Shown piece by piece: positions 1 through 13,255 of a stretch of DNA of 64,000 nucleotides. Within the stretch, counting starts at the first letter, position 1, and every line of letters begins with the position of its first letter. The notes beneath the pieces are model-generated. The model worked only from the letters and a program-made list of their open reading frames with translations, ran no database searches and was not told the origin of the DNA. The stretch covers positions 310,001 to 374,000 of the forward strand of contig VWZS01008203.1 in NCBI GenBank assembly GCA_013397075.1, written 5' to 3'. The position numbers and the translations under genes are program-made. The DNA comes from Rhabdornis inornatus (Eukaryota; Chordata; Aves; Passeriformes; Rhabdornithidae).

Positions 1-761
1 TAATCAAAAACCTCTAGTAGTGTTGTGTTTGTGATACAGCACAACATTGTGAAATAATCTCCCACTGCATTTTCCAAACAAGATTTCTGCTGAAGCATTC
101 AGTTCTCACAGACCACTTACCTTTTTAAATGTGCATTTAATTCTTAGCTAATTGCCATCAATATTTATGCTACTGAACTTTTATCCTGCTGCATATTGCA
201 TAATTGCTACCATTAGCTCATCTCCCAGAGGTTTTCTTTCCAGATTCCTAGAATATATCCATGTTACTATTTTCCAAAGCACAGAATTTTATAATATTGT
301 TAAATTGTCTAATAGTTAGTTTATACTTTGGACCACAATGACATGGTTGCATTTAAACATTTAGTAACTTCACATTCACTTTTTAATTTTAAGAAGAATA
401 ATGCATGAGTAGTGCTGTTGTCTGCTATTTTCTATCGATTTCTAAAATCAGGGTTACAGCAGGTACCTTAGCATCCTGAAAGCAAAATGCATCCCCTCAA
501 TCTTAGGAGTTTTCTAGGTGTTTTCCAGGTACAGCCACAAAAGCCTCAAATTAAGCTAACTTACAGAAATAAATTATTTTTATTTCCAGATAAAAGTGAC
601 ATAGAAAGAAATTCCAGTCACCTTCTCACCCAGAGGACAAATAGGACATATTGTAAAACCCTTGTACTGACTACTGGTTCTCCAAGGGAGCCATGGCCCT
701 CCTGCTCTGTTTATGCAGGTAAGCAGCTCAGGGCAATGTTCACACTAAAGTAAGATCATAT
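1..761. other. AT-rich unique sequence, no gene recognised
   Basis: No repeat family, RNA gene or convincing exon is visible. An 88-codon open frame at 487-753 has no recognisable domain and reads like chance. The last five bases (757-761, CATAT) are the left copy of the target duplication of the LTR that follows. Confidence 0.6.
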
Positions 762-1819
762 TGTGGTGGGATGACCATGGCTAGATTCCAAGTGTCCACC
801 AAAGCCTCTTTTCATTCCACTCCTGACTCGAATAGAGGACAGAATTTAAAACAAAAGGCTCATACTTTGACATCAGGATATGTAGAAATCACTCAGCCAT
901 TACAATCAGGGGAAAAAGAGACTCAGTTTGGGGAAATTAATTGAATTTTTTGCAAATCAAATCATAGTAGAATAAAGAAAAGCAAACACAAATCTTAAAA
1001 ACGTGTTTCCACAATCCCTCTCTCCTCCGTGGGCTGAACTTTATTCCTGATTCTCCACCTCCTCCCCTCAGTGCTGCAGGGGGATGGGAAATGGGGGTTG
1101 CAGTCAGTTCATCACTTTGTTTCTGCTTCTGCTTCCTTCTCAGAGAAAGGACTTCTCACACTGTTGCCTTGCTCCAGTGCAGGTCCTTCCCACAGGCTAT
1201 AGTTATTCACAAACTACTCATGTGTGGGTCCCTTCCAAGGGGTGCAGTCCTTCAGGAACATTCAGCTCCTGTATTGGCCCACCACAGGGTCACAAGTCCT
1301 GCCAGCAAACCTGCCCCACTATGGGAATCTCTCTCCATAGTGTCACAGGTCCTGCCAGGATCCTGCTCCATGGGATCACAGCCTCCTTCAGGCATCCACC
1401 AGCTCTGCAGGGTGGATATCTGCTCCACCATGGACCTCCCTGTGCTGCAGGGGCACAGCTCCCTCGCCATGGTCTTCATCACAGGCTGCAGGGGAACCTC
1501 AGCTCTGATGCCTGGAGCATCAAATCCTCCTCCTTCATTAGGCAACCTTGTTGCCTGCAGAGCTGTTACTCACCTATTCTCATTCCTCTCTTCCCTGGTT
1601 ATTGGTTTCATGCAATAACTTTATTTTCCTTCTTAAATATGTTGCCACAGATGCATTATGCTGTCATGGAAGGCCTCAGTCCTGGCCAAAGGCATGTCCA
1701 ACTTGGAGCCAACTGACATTGCCTTTGTTGGAGGCAGGGGAAGCTTTTGGCAGCTTCTCAGAAAAAACACGCCTGTGGCCCCCACCACTAGCAAGACCTT
1801 GCCACACAAACCCAATACA
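762..1819 (-). mobile_element. Solo LTR of an avian endogenous retrovirus, GC-rich, about 1.06 kb
   Basis: Read on the minus strand, the element begins TGTATTGGGTTTG (at 1819) and ends CATCCCACCACA (at 762), so it has TG...CA ends. It lies between CATAT (757-761) and CACAT (1820-1824), a 5-bp target duplication with one transition. The body matches my memory of a very common avian LTR: degenerate units of about 60 bp built on CTGCAGG and GGTCACAAGTCCTGCCAGCA-like phrases (about 1200-1500), a TATTTAAGAAGG-like promoter phrase near 1630-1645, and an AAAAAATTCAATTAATTTCC stretch near 930-955 where less decayed copies carry AATAAA. No internal retroviral sequence adjoins it, so it is a solo LTR left by recombination. 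A 5-bp duplication suits ERVL or some class I elements better than ERVK. Open frames here, including 210 codons on the plus strand (1084-1716) and 97 on the minus, are by-products of high GC. Family assignment is from memory; the LTR identity itself is well supported. Confidence 0.8.
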
Positions 1820-2309
1820 CACATGATAACCCACACTGTTATATAGCAGGTCCAATTCCTTACATGCTATTTTGCCTAAATACACGAGCACTTTCCCATT
1901 CAGTGCCCAAATGAGGTTTGATCGAGCAGTGTTATAGTGCCTATTCCCAGAAAAGATGAAGCTATCTAATTCTGCGGGCTTTGGAATGCAAACCGTGCCA
2001 TGCAACTGACCTTAAAGCCAGTAAATAACAGCTGTTGGGGTTTTTTGTTGAAAATTAGAGATACAGCCTTTGAGCACCTCTAAGTTCTGGATCCTCAGAG
2101 CAAGGAAGAAAATTCAGCTGGAGACTATACAACCAAATCTGAGAATTTTCTGTGTAAAAAATGTAAAGAAATATTGTGAAGAGAAAACTAATTATAATTG
2201 TTACTCATGTGTGTTTTATGAGGTTTGTCAAAAAGCTTTGTGCAAAAGCTGTCTGTTTCATGACACTTTTCAGATTTCATTTGTTTCTGTTCTTAGCCTG
2301 ATACAAACA
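1820..2309. other. Spacer between two LTR remnants
   Basis: AT-rich sequence in which I see no gene and no named repeat. It starts with the right copy of the target duplication (CACAT). Confidence 0.5.
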
Positions 2310-2662
2310 TGCTGCTTTTGGCTGCAGTAGAGTTAATTATCTTCACAGTGGCTGTGTTGTGAACACAGGGTTGATAATATGGAGATATTTTTGTTATTGC
2401 TGAGCAGGGCTTACACAAAGCCAAGTTTTCTGTTTTTTGTACTGCCATTGCTGAGGAAGAAGCAAGGTCCATGAGAAATTGTGAGGAGACATAGCTGAGA
2501 CAACTGATGCCAAGTCAAAAAAGCAGTATTTCATACCCTATCATGTCAGGCTCAATTCATAAAGTGGGGAGAAGAAGAAAAGAAGGAGAGGACATTTGGA
2601 GTGATGGGCTTCCCAAGTAACTGTTGCACATGATGGGGTTATTCTGCTATTCTGCTCAAACA
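2310..2662 (+). mobile_element. Decayed, 3'-truncated ERVL-type LTR fragment
   Basis: Several blocks match the better preserved LTR at 54990-55571 in the same order and orientation: AGAGTTAATT (2329-2338), ACACAGGGTTGATAATAT (about 2364-2381), GAGATATTTTTGTTATTGC (about 2382-2400), GAGCAGGGCTTACACA (2402-2417), then GGACATTTGGAGTGATGG and CTTCCCAAGTAACTGTTGCA near 2590-2630. The TATA phrase is lost (CATAAAG near 2560). The U5 end is missing: similarity fades near 2660, before the poly(A) and terminal CA. Substitutions and indels are many, so this is an older insertion than its relative at 55 kb. Confidence 0.75.
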
Positions 2663-5600
2663 TGTGAGAAAGATTTGTGTTGATTAACTAATCCAGAAGA
2701 GGTATTTATGTATTTGCCATCTTTCAGGTAAGGTTAGGAGCAGAACTCAGTGACAGAGAAGATTTTGGTGAGTGAGGATATTATCCATGGGGATAATCAG
2801 TTGGACATACAATTTCAGCATAACACTAGGTTTAGAACAGGCAGAGCTTTGGAATCATGCACTGAAAATTACAAAGAAAATAACAAACCACAGCTCTTTG
2901 TGTTATGTATGTCTGCAGGCAAAAATGGAAGTAGCCATGGAGTTTATTTAATCATGTTGTAGAAGAATTCACAGTGTCTAGAAAAAAATTTATTCACAGA
3001 ATTCTTCAAAACACAATGGAAATATGAAATTAAATATCTGGCAGTTATAATTTTACAGCTGGCTTTACCAGTTGGCTGATATTGTTCCCATAATGTTATC
3101 TCTGTGCTGCAAAGTTCATTGATGTTGTAGCAGATTAAAGCATTTCATACAGCTATATACACTGTCTGATGTGCGTGCAAAGAATGGGACATTTAGGTCA
3201 TTGATTCAGTTGCAGGTTTTGTCTTGATTAAAGGATATTCCATCAAGACCAACTGACTTTTAATTAAGGTAATCAAAAGATAGTTTAAAATAAGGAAATT
3301 CTAATTATGTCTAACTTGGGGGGAGGAGGGGTGGAGGAAAGAAGGAAATTTCAAAGTTCATGCATTTTTTAAATAGTCTAGTTCTTTTGCATTAGGCAGA
3401 CATATTCCAGTGGTCTCACCAGTACCACAAAGAAATATAAAATAATGGGAATATGACTGCATGTTTTAAGGAGATAAAATAATTCTATGCTACGCACATA
3501 ACCAAAGTCTATTTCACTGTAAAACCTTGCCTTGAATTTCAGCATTCACAAATCTTTGAAAAGAGACATCGAGAAGCAGAATAGTGTTCCATAAAGGCTT
3601 TTTCTACTGAATGTGGAAACGGAGATGTCAGTGACATCAAGTTTATTATTCACTCATCTTATCGACACACTAATTTTCTTTATTTGCAAGCAAGTGGTTC
3701 TCTTGCACTGTTTTACAGAAGGGCAGATTAGTGCTGCTAACAGCTGTGGGAATCAACAGGATATCAGTTGTGGTTTTCCTTGATTGTAAGAAGCTCACTG
3801 TAAACCAGGGTCATATCACTTTTGACTGATTATTCCTTCATCTCACATTAAGCTTATATTGAACTATCTCTTATGGGCAAATTTAAATTCTTTTGCCATT
3901 TGCTCCTTTTATGCAGCCTGTGCATCAAGTAGGTTTTTTCCATGTGGTTGAAGGATGGGTGAGTATCTTTGCTACTTTTACTGCACTTCTAATTATTTAA
4001 TAGACACTTCTCAACCCAGAGTTTGTGCTTGTCTATATCTGTTTTTTCTCTCTGCTCAGTGACCCACAATAAAACTCATTAATAGCTAGATGCCTTTAGG
4101 GAACATCCTCTTTGAACACATTACAATATGATGCAGCAGTAATTAAGAATACATTTGGAATCTGTTACACACTTAATCCTGATATTTATGGCAGTTCTAA
4201 ATTCAGCTAGATATTAAACTAATTTTGCAGCAGGTTTTCTCATGGCTGGCTCTGAGCACCTGATGAGCAGGTTGTGCACCAGCACATTACTTCCACAGAT
4301 AGCAATTGAAAGCCTGAAGTACTGTGGCAGGAATTTCCACTCCTGTACATCACTGAGTGTTACGCTTGGTGAGATGTGATAGTCACAAAACCCAGAGCCC
4401 AATTTTAGACCTGGGTCACAAAACACTGATATAAATACTTTTCCAGTGCTTTTTTGAAGCTTTAACTATGGCAACATTCTGCTAGATATCAAATCATTGG
4501 GATGGATATATTATCACTTTAAACAAGCTTGAAAGAGCTATTTTAAAAATTCCAGTGGCTGTAATTCTGCCACTACTCAAACCCAGAGATTTAATAGTCC
4601 AAACAACTTTCTTCAGACTTTATAGTGGCACCAAGGTCACAAATGCACTTTTCACAACATAAAAAAAAACGTAGTGACTAGTAAGTGGTTTATGCATATC
4701 TCTTTGTTCTGAAGAAAGCTTTGAATTTTGAATTACACAGGACCACGGGCTTATGTGTAGGAAGAATCATGTGGGTATTAAAATTAAAAAACCCTCTGAA
4801 AAAAAGAGCTTTTCAGGTAACATGCACACATGTGAAGGCCAGTTTCAAAAGCCAGAGAAAGCATCTCACATAGCATTGAATCACTGCTGAAAATCCTCAC
4901 ATGTAAGAGGATTACGAGCTACCATTGCATTATTCAAAGGACAGAAGCATGAATTAGAGGTCCCACTTGATGTCCAGGAGAGCCAAGCATATCTTCTTAG
5001 TAACATATAAAAAAATATTCTTCAGTAAGTATTGGGTAGGTTTTTCCAGTAGGAAAACTATAGCAAAAAGAAAGATTAATAAATAAATATGTATGTTTTT
5101 AAAAGACAGTTCTTTAAAAATGAAAAATAGTGAACTATTACAAAAACAAGTCTTTTCTAACAAACAAAAAACGCGTGCTATAGTGAGGCAAAGTGCTCTC
5201 TTTTCTGCCTCTCATTTTTAATACAAATACAATATTTCAGCTGTTAACCCTACTCACACAATTATCATTATTGAAGTTGAAAAGAAATCTGTTGGTATTA
5301 TTGGAAGGATGATGTACATCAGCAGCAGGAAGGCAGTGTTCTCAGCCTCACTCAGTAAATCATGCTGGAATGTTTGTTAGATTTCTTTAAACAGTTTTTG
5401 ATTACCATCTGTAAGTGATAAAACAGCAACAGCTACTATGTTAATCCATACACTGGGGGAAAAAAATTAAAAAAAGAGAGAAAGTGAAAACAAATAGAGA
5501 ATTGAGCCAGAACAAAATTTTATTAAAAACATATCTGAGAAAAATTATGGCAACACAGCTACTAATTCATAGTTTCTGGACAGAGTCCATTCCCCAGTGT

Positions 5601-7999
5601 TCAGCAGTTTAGGGGGTAGTATGAATTTGATATGTGCCTGTCCATTTTAGAGGCATAGGAAACTTTGTCACCAACGTGGTGTGGTGAGAGAAGTTTATCA
5701 GTTAAAGGGACCAGGGCAAGGAGCAAGAGCATGTTAAGGATCAAAGCTCCTGTCCTCACTTTACTCCTTGGAGCGGCTGATCAGAAGAGCTGCACTGGAA
5801 ATGTGTGCAACCAAATCTTCCAAAGGCCTGGTCCTCTTTCTGCCCAAGGAAGCTTATGAAAATGTGATTTAATGGCTCTTTATGTAGTAACTGCCCCCAA
5901 AGCCATGGTGCATAATGTCTGTTTAAAATGCAGAAGACAGAGGAGAAAATGTCATGGTTCCTAGTCTTTTCTTTGTCCCTTCCTGGAGACCTCCAGTTAT
6001 TTAGTATTGCTCTTAATAGCAATGGCTCAGCCTTCCCCCTTGAACAGATGCTTAGGGCAGTGTTATACAGGAAAAGTTTTTGAAGGGGAGAAGGGAGGCT
6101 CAGAGAAACCTAGACAGATTAGGATAATGACATGGTCACTTTTATGCACAAATGTAAAAATGATGATTTATAAACTTCCTAAGGAAGAATTGACGTTGTA
6201 AATTCTTTCTTTCCTCTTCTGTTTCTTGCCAAATTGGTCAAGGTAGAGATAAAAATACTTGGAAGGTTGGATTCAAGTGGATAGTCTGACTCATTTACAT
6301 CTTACTGGAAAGACAATATCATATTTAATACTTCTAGGCTAACGAGCCTTTGATATAAATATATTTACTTCTTGTGACCTACATTTATGGATCATAATGA
6401 GTTTTGTTCCTTGATGGTGAGCAGAGGCATAAAAACCAAAACCCCAACAGAGGGGCTATATTTCTATATGTTCTTTATTTAGAAATACAGAGGAATAGCC
6501 ATGACAGAAGGAAAGGAGTCCTTTCTGTCCCTGGATGAATAAAGAATATTCAGACACAGAGTTGTCTGCCTAATGGTCTTTGAACAAAATTTTGGGAATC
6601 ACAATATTCTGTAAGCTTAGAATTGTTCACCAAACCAATTTGTCAAGCAATAGAAAATATTTCCTCTTTGAATGAACTTTTGAACTTTATTATATGTTCT
6701 ATTCTCATCCATATAGATACCAAATTATTCAGAACAGCATACTGATTAGTAGAAAATGGCACAAAAGTGCTTCACTTTGAGGGTTTTTTGTAGTTATTGG
6801 TGAGGGTAATCTTTTTTCCCTATGGACTGCCATGGAGAAAGAAAACTGCTGACCCACAGATGAAACAAGTGAACCTCAGGGTCCTTGAGGCTCTTCCTAT
6901 CTAGCTAGTAAATATCTGAAATCACCAATTCTCATTAGGTCATGTGTCCTGAGCGCAGCAATGGGAAATATGTCTTAAGGGACAAAAGGCAGAACTGCCT
7001 GAAGACATTTCAGCATTTGTTGGAAACAAGGTAAATGTAGTTTTGTAGGTGGAGGAAGAGCTTTCATGGAACAAAGATATTTATCCATTCAATATCTGCA
7101 TATGTGACTGTTACCATGCTAATGACTGCTGCCAAAATGATGTTTAAACTGTGTTTAGCACTCGTATATTCTTTAATCAAAGGTGTATTTTTGTTAGTTG
7201 CATGTGTTTATGCCCTCATTATAACTCTTCTGGTTTCTTATATATCTATAGGGCATAAGAGAAAGCAGGAAAAAAATTGTGGTTACAATGCAAATAATTA
7301 ATGATCTAGGAAGAACTGCATGAGGTTTTACAAGAACATTTCTTAGTTTAATAGGGAGCCTGGATATTTGTTGGAATTTTGGGAGTAGTATTTGCAGGGC
7401 ACAACTCTGGAGAATTTAGCTTAAATCATAAGCTGTCTTGTAAGAAATCTTGCGAGTCTATGCTGCTATGACTGAAAAACAGTTGCATAAGAAATGTGTA
7501 AGTGCATATTAATTTTATTGCTATTTGCTTTTTCTTGCCTCAAAATCAGATTTCTTGCAACGTGAACAGTCAGCAAACCAGAAATTTTGAATGTATGGCA
7601 TGAAAAGAGACTAAAATTGCACTAACTATATTCCTTGGCTTCACCATCTGCCTGCACTCTATTGCATTCAGTGGTTCCAATAAAATCCCAGTGAACCAGG
7701 GATGAGATGTGTATGTCTAGCAGAGCTGGCTGAACACGAAAAAAAGCATGTAAAGTTCACATTTCATACAAGAACATTCTCCCATGCAACACACTGCTTT
7801 TACTTTCCCTCTTTATCTATTTCTTTGTTGCCTTGGTAAATGTTAATCATGTGGAGAATCCTCCAAACAAAACAACCAAGCATAGGTCTGTATCTTACCC
7901 TTTTCTCCTACGCTGCTTCTAGACACAAATCTGAGAGGAAAAATGCTCCACTGCGACAGTTCTGACCACCCTCCATGACAGGTCAGCAGATGGTGCCTT
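2663..7999. other. AT-rich unique sequence, no gene recognised
   Basis: About 5.3 kb read on both strands without a recognisable exon, RNA gene or transposon. Open frames stay at or below 88 codons and have no family resemblance. A short imperfect palindrome lies near 6505-6530. Old, unrecognisable repeat fragments may be present. Confidence 0.5.
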
Positions 8000-10900
8000 T
8001 AAGTGATGAATCTGACAACTTTTGGGGGTTAGTTGACTGAAAATGAAATATTGTAAAGGGAAAATGTGCACTGTTTTCTAACTACAGTTTCCCACTGCCA
8101 TCCAACAATAGCATAAATGAGGATTCAGTGCTGGTCAAAGAAAACCACTTCCTAATATATGATTTGTGGGCCATTAATCTTGGCTGCCCATCCTTCAGTT
8201 TCAGTCTGAAAAACATTTTAGCTCAGCAGGTGATGCTGTCAGTGACAAATGAACAAGATTAAAATCAAGTGATGTGGACAAAGCAAACTGTCTCAAGATG
8301 AATCTTCCTGTACTTGGAAACTACTCAGATTTTTATGTTACTGGAAACAGGGCTAGTGGCTTTGTGAACTTAATCTAAGGGAACCAAGAAATGGTATTTC
8401 TATCATAGTGAACTTAAAAAAATAAAATAGAACTTTCATGAGAAGTAACTGGCATGTTTCTTGAAGGATTCAACTGAATCTTTCAGGTTTTGCCTTATCT
8501 CAAGGATTCTTTTTTATATGGATGTTAAAATGTATTACACCAAAAGATAAGAATGCTATTACTGGCTATGAAATGTCCATACTGAATAGGGTCACAAATA
8601 AGAAAGATGGCACAAAGTAGTATGCCCAGTGGTCCAGAAACAGTCCAACTGCTAGAGCATGGAACACTGTGAAGGAGAGGAATGCCTATGAATTTGCACT
8701 GACTGAAGGTGTGTGGATTATGGGAGTGGCTTCTGAGACAATGGAAGCAGCAATATAACTGAAGCAGCATGGACTCACTTTTCAAAGCTGGCTCTGGGAA
8801 CCCACCTGGAAAGACAGGGCCACTTAAGCAGGTAAGAAAGAATTCTCCACCAGAAGTGGTCTAGTAGATCCAGAAAATGAGAGAGAAAACTCTTTTGGCT
8901 AGGGAGACAGGATTTTCCTTAACAGGTGTCTTAAGAATCAGAAAGGTAACATTTTTAAAAAATTTAATTAATAAAGAAGGAATGGACAGGATTGAAAATC
9001 AGACCCAAATACTCCTTTCATATATAGACCGCTGAAATGCCTCTGGGAAGTGAGGCAAGGAATGGAAAAATGGCACAGAAAAAGGGTATACAAATGGAGA
9101 ATATTTTCTGCAACACTCTGACATCTCATACACTTCCCAATATTCTGCAATTAGCAGGCAGACAGTGCACATCATAATGTGGGGGGACATTCCTCTCTAC
9201 TCTCCAGATGCATGAGCCACCTTGCACCATCTGTGGTAGGTGACAATGTATTAGGACTTCCAAAATATCTTCCTTTAGGAGCAGCATGGTGGCTGGGTGT
9301 GTTTGCTCTTGTGAGAAGAACTAACCCCTACATACACTCCTGCTTTGGAAAGACATGGGATGGTGACTGCTATGCCTGATGCTAATGACAATAGTCATTT
9401 AGATTTGAGATGCTTGGATATTCTGGGAAAGAGGACATGTGGGACTCACTGTGCCTCATGAGACACAGTGGCAGACATCTTGTCTTGAGGAAATCCTTTC
9501 TTGGAGGGGAAAAAGATGATAGGGAACATCTAAGAGCTTCAGGAAAAAAGAGTGGTATGGAGAAGAATAGAAAAGAAAACAGACGCCCTCAAAACTGCTG
9601 AGGAGAAACTGGAGAGAAAGAAATGGAAGAAAAGTACGGTGTATACATAATGTTTTCTTTGAATTTTAACAGAGACATGAACATTTAGGACTATTTTTCA
9701 TCATTTTTCATAGATGACTACTTGGGAGATTTATGCCCTGGTAGAAGGGAGGAGAAACTGCCATTGTTCCTAAACCTGATCTCTATATTATGCAGAATTA
9801 GCAGAATTATGTGAATTTGTGTCTATACTGAGCTCCCAAAAGTACACAGTCAAGAAAAATGTTGCAACAGTTGATGAAGAGAAACTCAGATTTACAGCAC
9901 AAGAATAACAAAAGACTGTAATTTACTCCATTTTTTTGACCATCTAGATGTACATCAAACAGGGACTGTGCAGACCAGCACCTCTTTAGGCTTCAAATAA
10001 CGTTCAGAAAACTATAAGAGTTTAGGAAGTTCATCTCTCCCTTCAGGCTTTCTTGTCTGCTTTTCCTTTCATTTAACTATTTTCCAACAGTTGCTGTATC
10101 ATATTACATTTATTTTTAAAAATGTTTTTTCCCTGTTTCTCTGAGAAAGGGACATTTTTCACTAGCCACCACAGAAGATATTTTTGGAAGGCTTATCCTT
10201 AGGGATATCTCTGTCCAGATTAGCTTTGTTCTTTATAAAACTAAAATACTGTACCTTGTTTACCTGCTGTGTCTGGCCCAGGAATTTCTCTATTGTAATT
10301 CAGAATTCAGCATTTAGCTTCTAATTGGATAGGAAGCAGCTTCCTGCAGATATGTGAACTACATAACCTCTGATCTAGCCAGTTATTCATAAGTTATAGA
10401 GGTGGTAGAAAGTTCTTTGTTGATGCGGGAAGGACAGGGATGCTGCCAGAAATGAACCCTAGACTGGGAGAGGTGGAAAGGCAAGGAAAGGTTTATAGAG
10501 AAGCTAAAGAAAAGAACAGTGCTCTCTGGAAAGTTCTGTGCAAATGCAGATATCTGTCAGTATTGGCAGATGTCTTTCAGTGTTGGTTTGAGACCTCATC
10601 CAGAAAGTGGCTGTTCTGTGATAAAATTTTCTAGTCATGGAAGAATGATGCTTCTCCTTGTGATAAAATATTTCCCTTAGTAATAGGTCATTAAGCTGTT
10701 ACATGTTTTCAGGTCAAAAACCCATGATGTTCTATGGCTGGAAATTTTTGTAGGTAAACCTTAAAGTGATTTGAAACATTACTGAAGTGTTCTGTCACCC
10801 TACTGAAATCTGTTTTCTTCTCTGGAATATTTATAGAGGAAGAAGTGTGGCAGCTGAACCAAAAACAGCCCCAAGAGTTGTAGGACTGTGAAGGATGAAG

Positions 10901-13255
10901 GATTTTGGCTTGCGGCTTGGAGAATCATGGAAAAAAATTACGGAAATAACAAAATTCCCAAATCATCTAAGTGCATTCTGGCCAGTAGATTTAGGGGAGA
11001 TTAGTCCTGTGCCTTAGATGGTTGCATGAGGTCTTAGACATCCAAGATTCTCCTTTATTTCTATTTATCACAAAAGTTAGTACAAGATATCCAGTTTCTA
11101 ACCAAGCTGGCAGAGAGATTTCTTCAGATACTTCCTGTACATGGCATCTGTGTGAAGCATAATGGAGACTTCTGCAGTACCTTGTAGTCCAGATTCTTTC
11201 CTGACTCTCAGATTTTCAAATCGTCAGAGATTTACCTGATTTGTGCTGCTGTAAATAAGCACCAAAACATGATTCAGGAAATTCTCTAGTATCACAGAAA
11301 ATGTTCACCTGCAAACAACAACAATGTTTTTATTATTTTCACTACCCATCGGAACAGAATATTTTTTCACTCGCATTTTGTGTAAGCAGACATACCAATA
11401 TTAATAACTTTGAGCATGTCAAGAAAATATTGCTTGTTGCTGAGGAAACAGGATGCTAATCTCAAAACTAACATAGATATTTCCTTGTAAACTACCAATT
11501 AAGCTGTAAGGTTCAACAGGGCAGGGAGTTATCATAGAGTAATCATAGCTGTGGAGATTTTTACAGCATAGTAGAATTTAATGGCATAAATCCATGGGAA
11601 ATATGAAATCAACTCAATCAAAATTATGAAGAATGTGCTCAGTGCCTAATTTTTTTTCTTAAGTCACAATAAAATTACATGGACAGGACACAGCACCAAA
11701 TTTTAAAATTTAGAGGTTTTTTCTCTATGTATGTGTTTAAATCTTCTAAATTTTTGGTGAGACTCATGCAGTACTAGATTCTCGTAAGTCTGGTATTAGT
11801 CCTCAGCAGCAGTTTTTGGAAAGAAGTCTCAATACTCTCTCTGTTAGAGGATTGGAGCCAACACTGCCATTAAAAGAGCTTTTCTGTCTGGAATGAAAAT
11901 CCTGTACAGAGTGTGAGATCTACATCAATAAAATGTTATTCCTTTTTGGCAGAAACTCAAAGGGAAAGCAGGTGGCAGTAATATTGCCTCCACTCTGATG
12001 ATGTGAATCTCTCTGCAGAGGTCCGTGGGTTCAGTTCTGACACATGAAAATACAACATAGAGCATCCTTTACTGGATTTGGTGAATTTAGTTCTTTTGGT
12101 TTTCTTTTCACTTGAAGCAAGTGCTCTGATGGTCTTTCACAGAGTCCTAATAGAATCCATGATTGTTCAAGCATATTGAGATACTTTAGCGTCAAAGCAC
12201 CAAGTATGTGAAATTTTGGTAAAATGTGATAAGGGAAAGATCTCTCTCTTCTCAGCTGCCAAAAAAGCCAGCATACAAGGAAGGCAGAGACAACTTCATT
12301 AACTTATTTATTTTTCCTATATATCCTGTGAAAATAGTCTATCTAAAACAATTAAAATGCCTGAATAGACTAAGCAGCCATGTTCCAAGAATGGAAGGAC
12401 TTAGGGGAAAAATTCAAGGAAACCAAAATTAATTTACTATTTTGGTCTGGATTGAAGTGTAAATAGTTCAGGTATATTATGAAGAAATATTTTGATGATC
12501 TATCAGGCTGCTCACAGCTGCCTGGATGTGAGAGCCCATCCATCGTGCCCACAGGCAATGGAGTCATCTGTTGTCTTTCCCTAATTAAATACAGATAGGA
12601 ACTGAATCTCTTCTCTTACTGAACACTTCAGACTCCTTGAGAAGAAAGAAGGAGGCAGCAGCAGAAACTGGGCAGGTGAAATACCACTGCAAATCTCAGA
12701 GTGACTGCTTACCATATAACTTTCTTACACCAGATTGGTAAGCAGAATAAAACTCCTGGTACTTCAGCATCTGTGATCACAGTCTAGGTTAAGCTTATGT
12801 TGAGCATGGAGAATTTATCACCTTGCACACCGATGGCAATGTGTATAAATGGCAATTAATTGTTTTATGAACTAGTTTAAAATATTAAGATTTAATATAT
12901 CTTAAACAGTGTCTGAAAGTCATCTAATGAGATGGACTTTGTCAGATCTACTCTTTAACAAAAACATTTCTCACTATTCAAGGTTTGGTAAACTATTGGA
13001 AAGCCTGAATCAGCCTGCCTGGTACTTTGCAGTTATACTGAAGAAGCAGGAAGGGTGGAAGCTTCCAGAGGAGGAGACAGAGAGCTGCTTGAGTACTGAG
13101 GCAACCATGGGATGATCAAATGCCATGGATTTAGTGATGATGGCCTTAGAAAGTAAAGTAGCAAATTAACTGCATTTTTTCAGAATTCACAACCCAGAGT
13201 CAGTTTAGAGATAGTTTCACTTCCTTGCACTGGATGAGAAATCATAGTACCACTG
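8000..13255. other. AT-rich unique sequence, no gene recognised
   Basis: About 5.3 kb with no supported gene. The stretch about 8530-9600 is slightly less AT-rich and holds overlapping short frames on both strands (up to 86 codons). Their translations resemble no family I know and are broken by stops, so a decayed repeat or chance is likelier than an exon. Confidence 0.5.

Noticed and set aside
1084..1716. Open frame of 210 codons (plus) with overlapping frames of 175 (plus) and 97 (minus)
   Set aside because: It lies wholly inside the GC-rich LTR at 762-1819. It is antisense or out of frame there, has no domain, and its length is explained by few stop codons in GC-rich repeats.
8530..9600. 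Decayed coding sequence or retroviral gene
   Set aside because: Translations in all frames are broken and resemble no retroviral or cellular family I can name.
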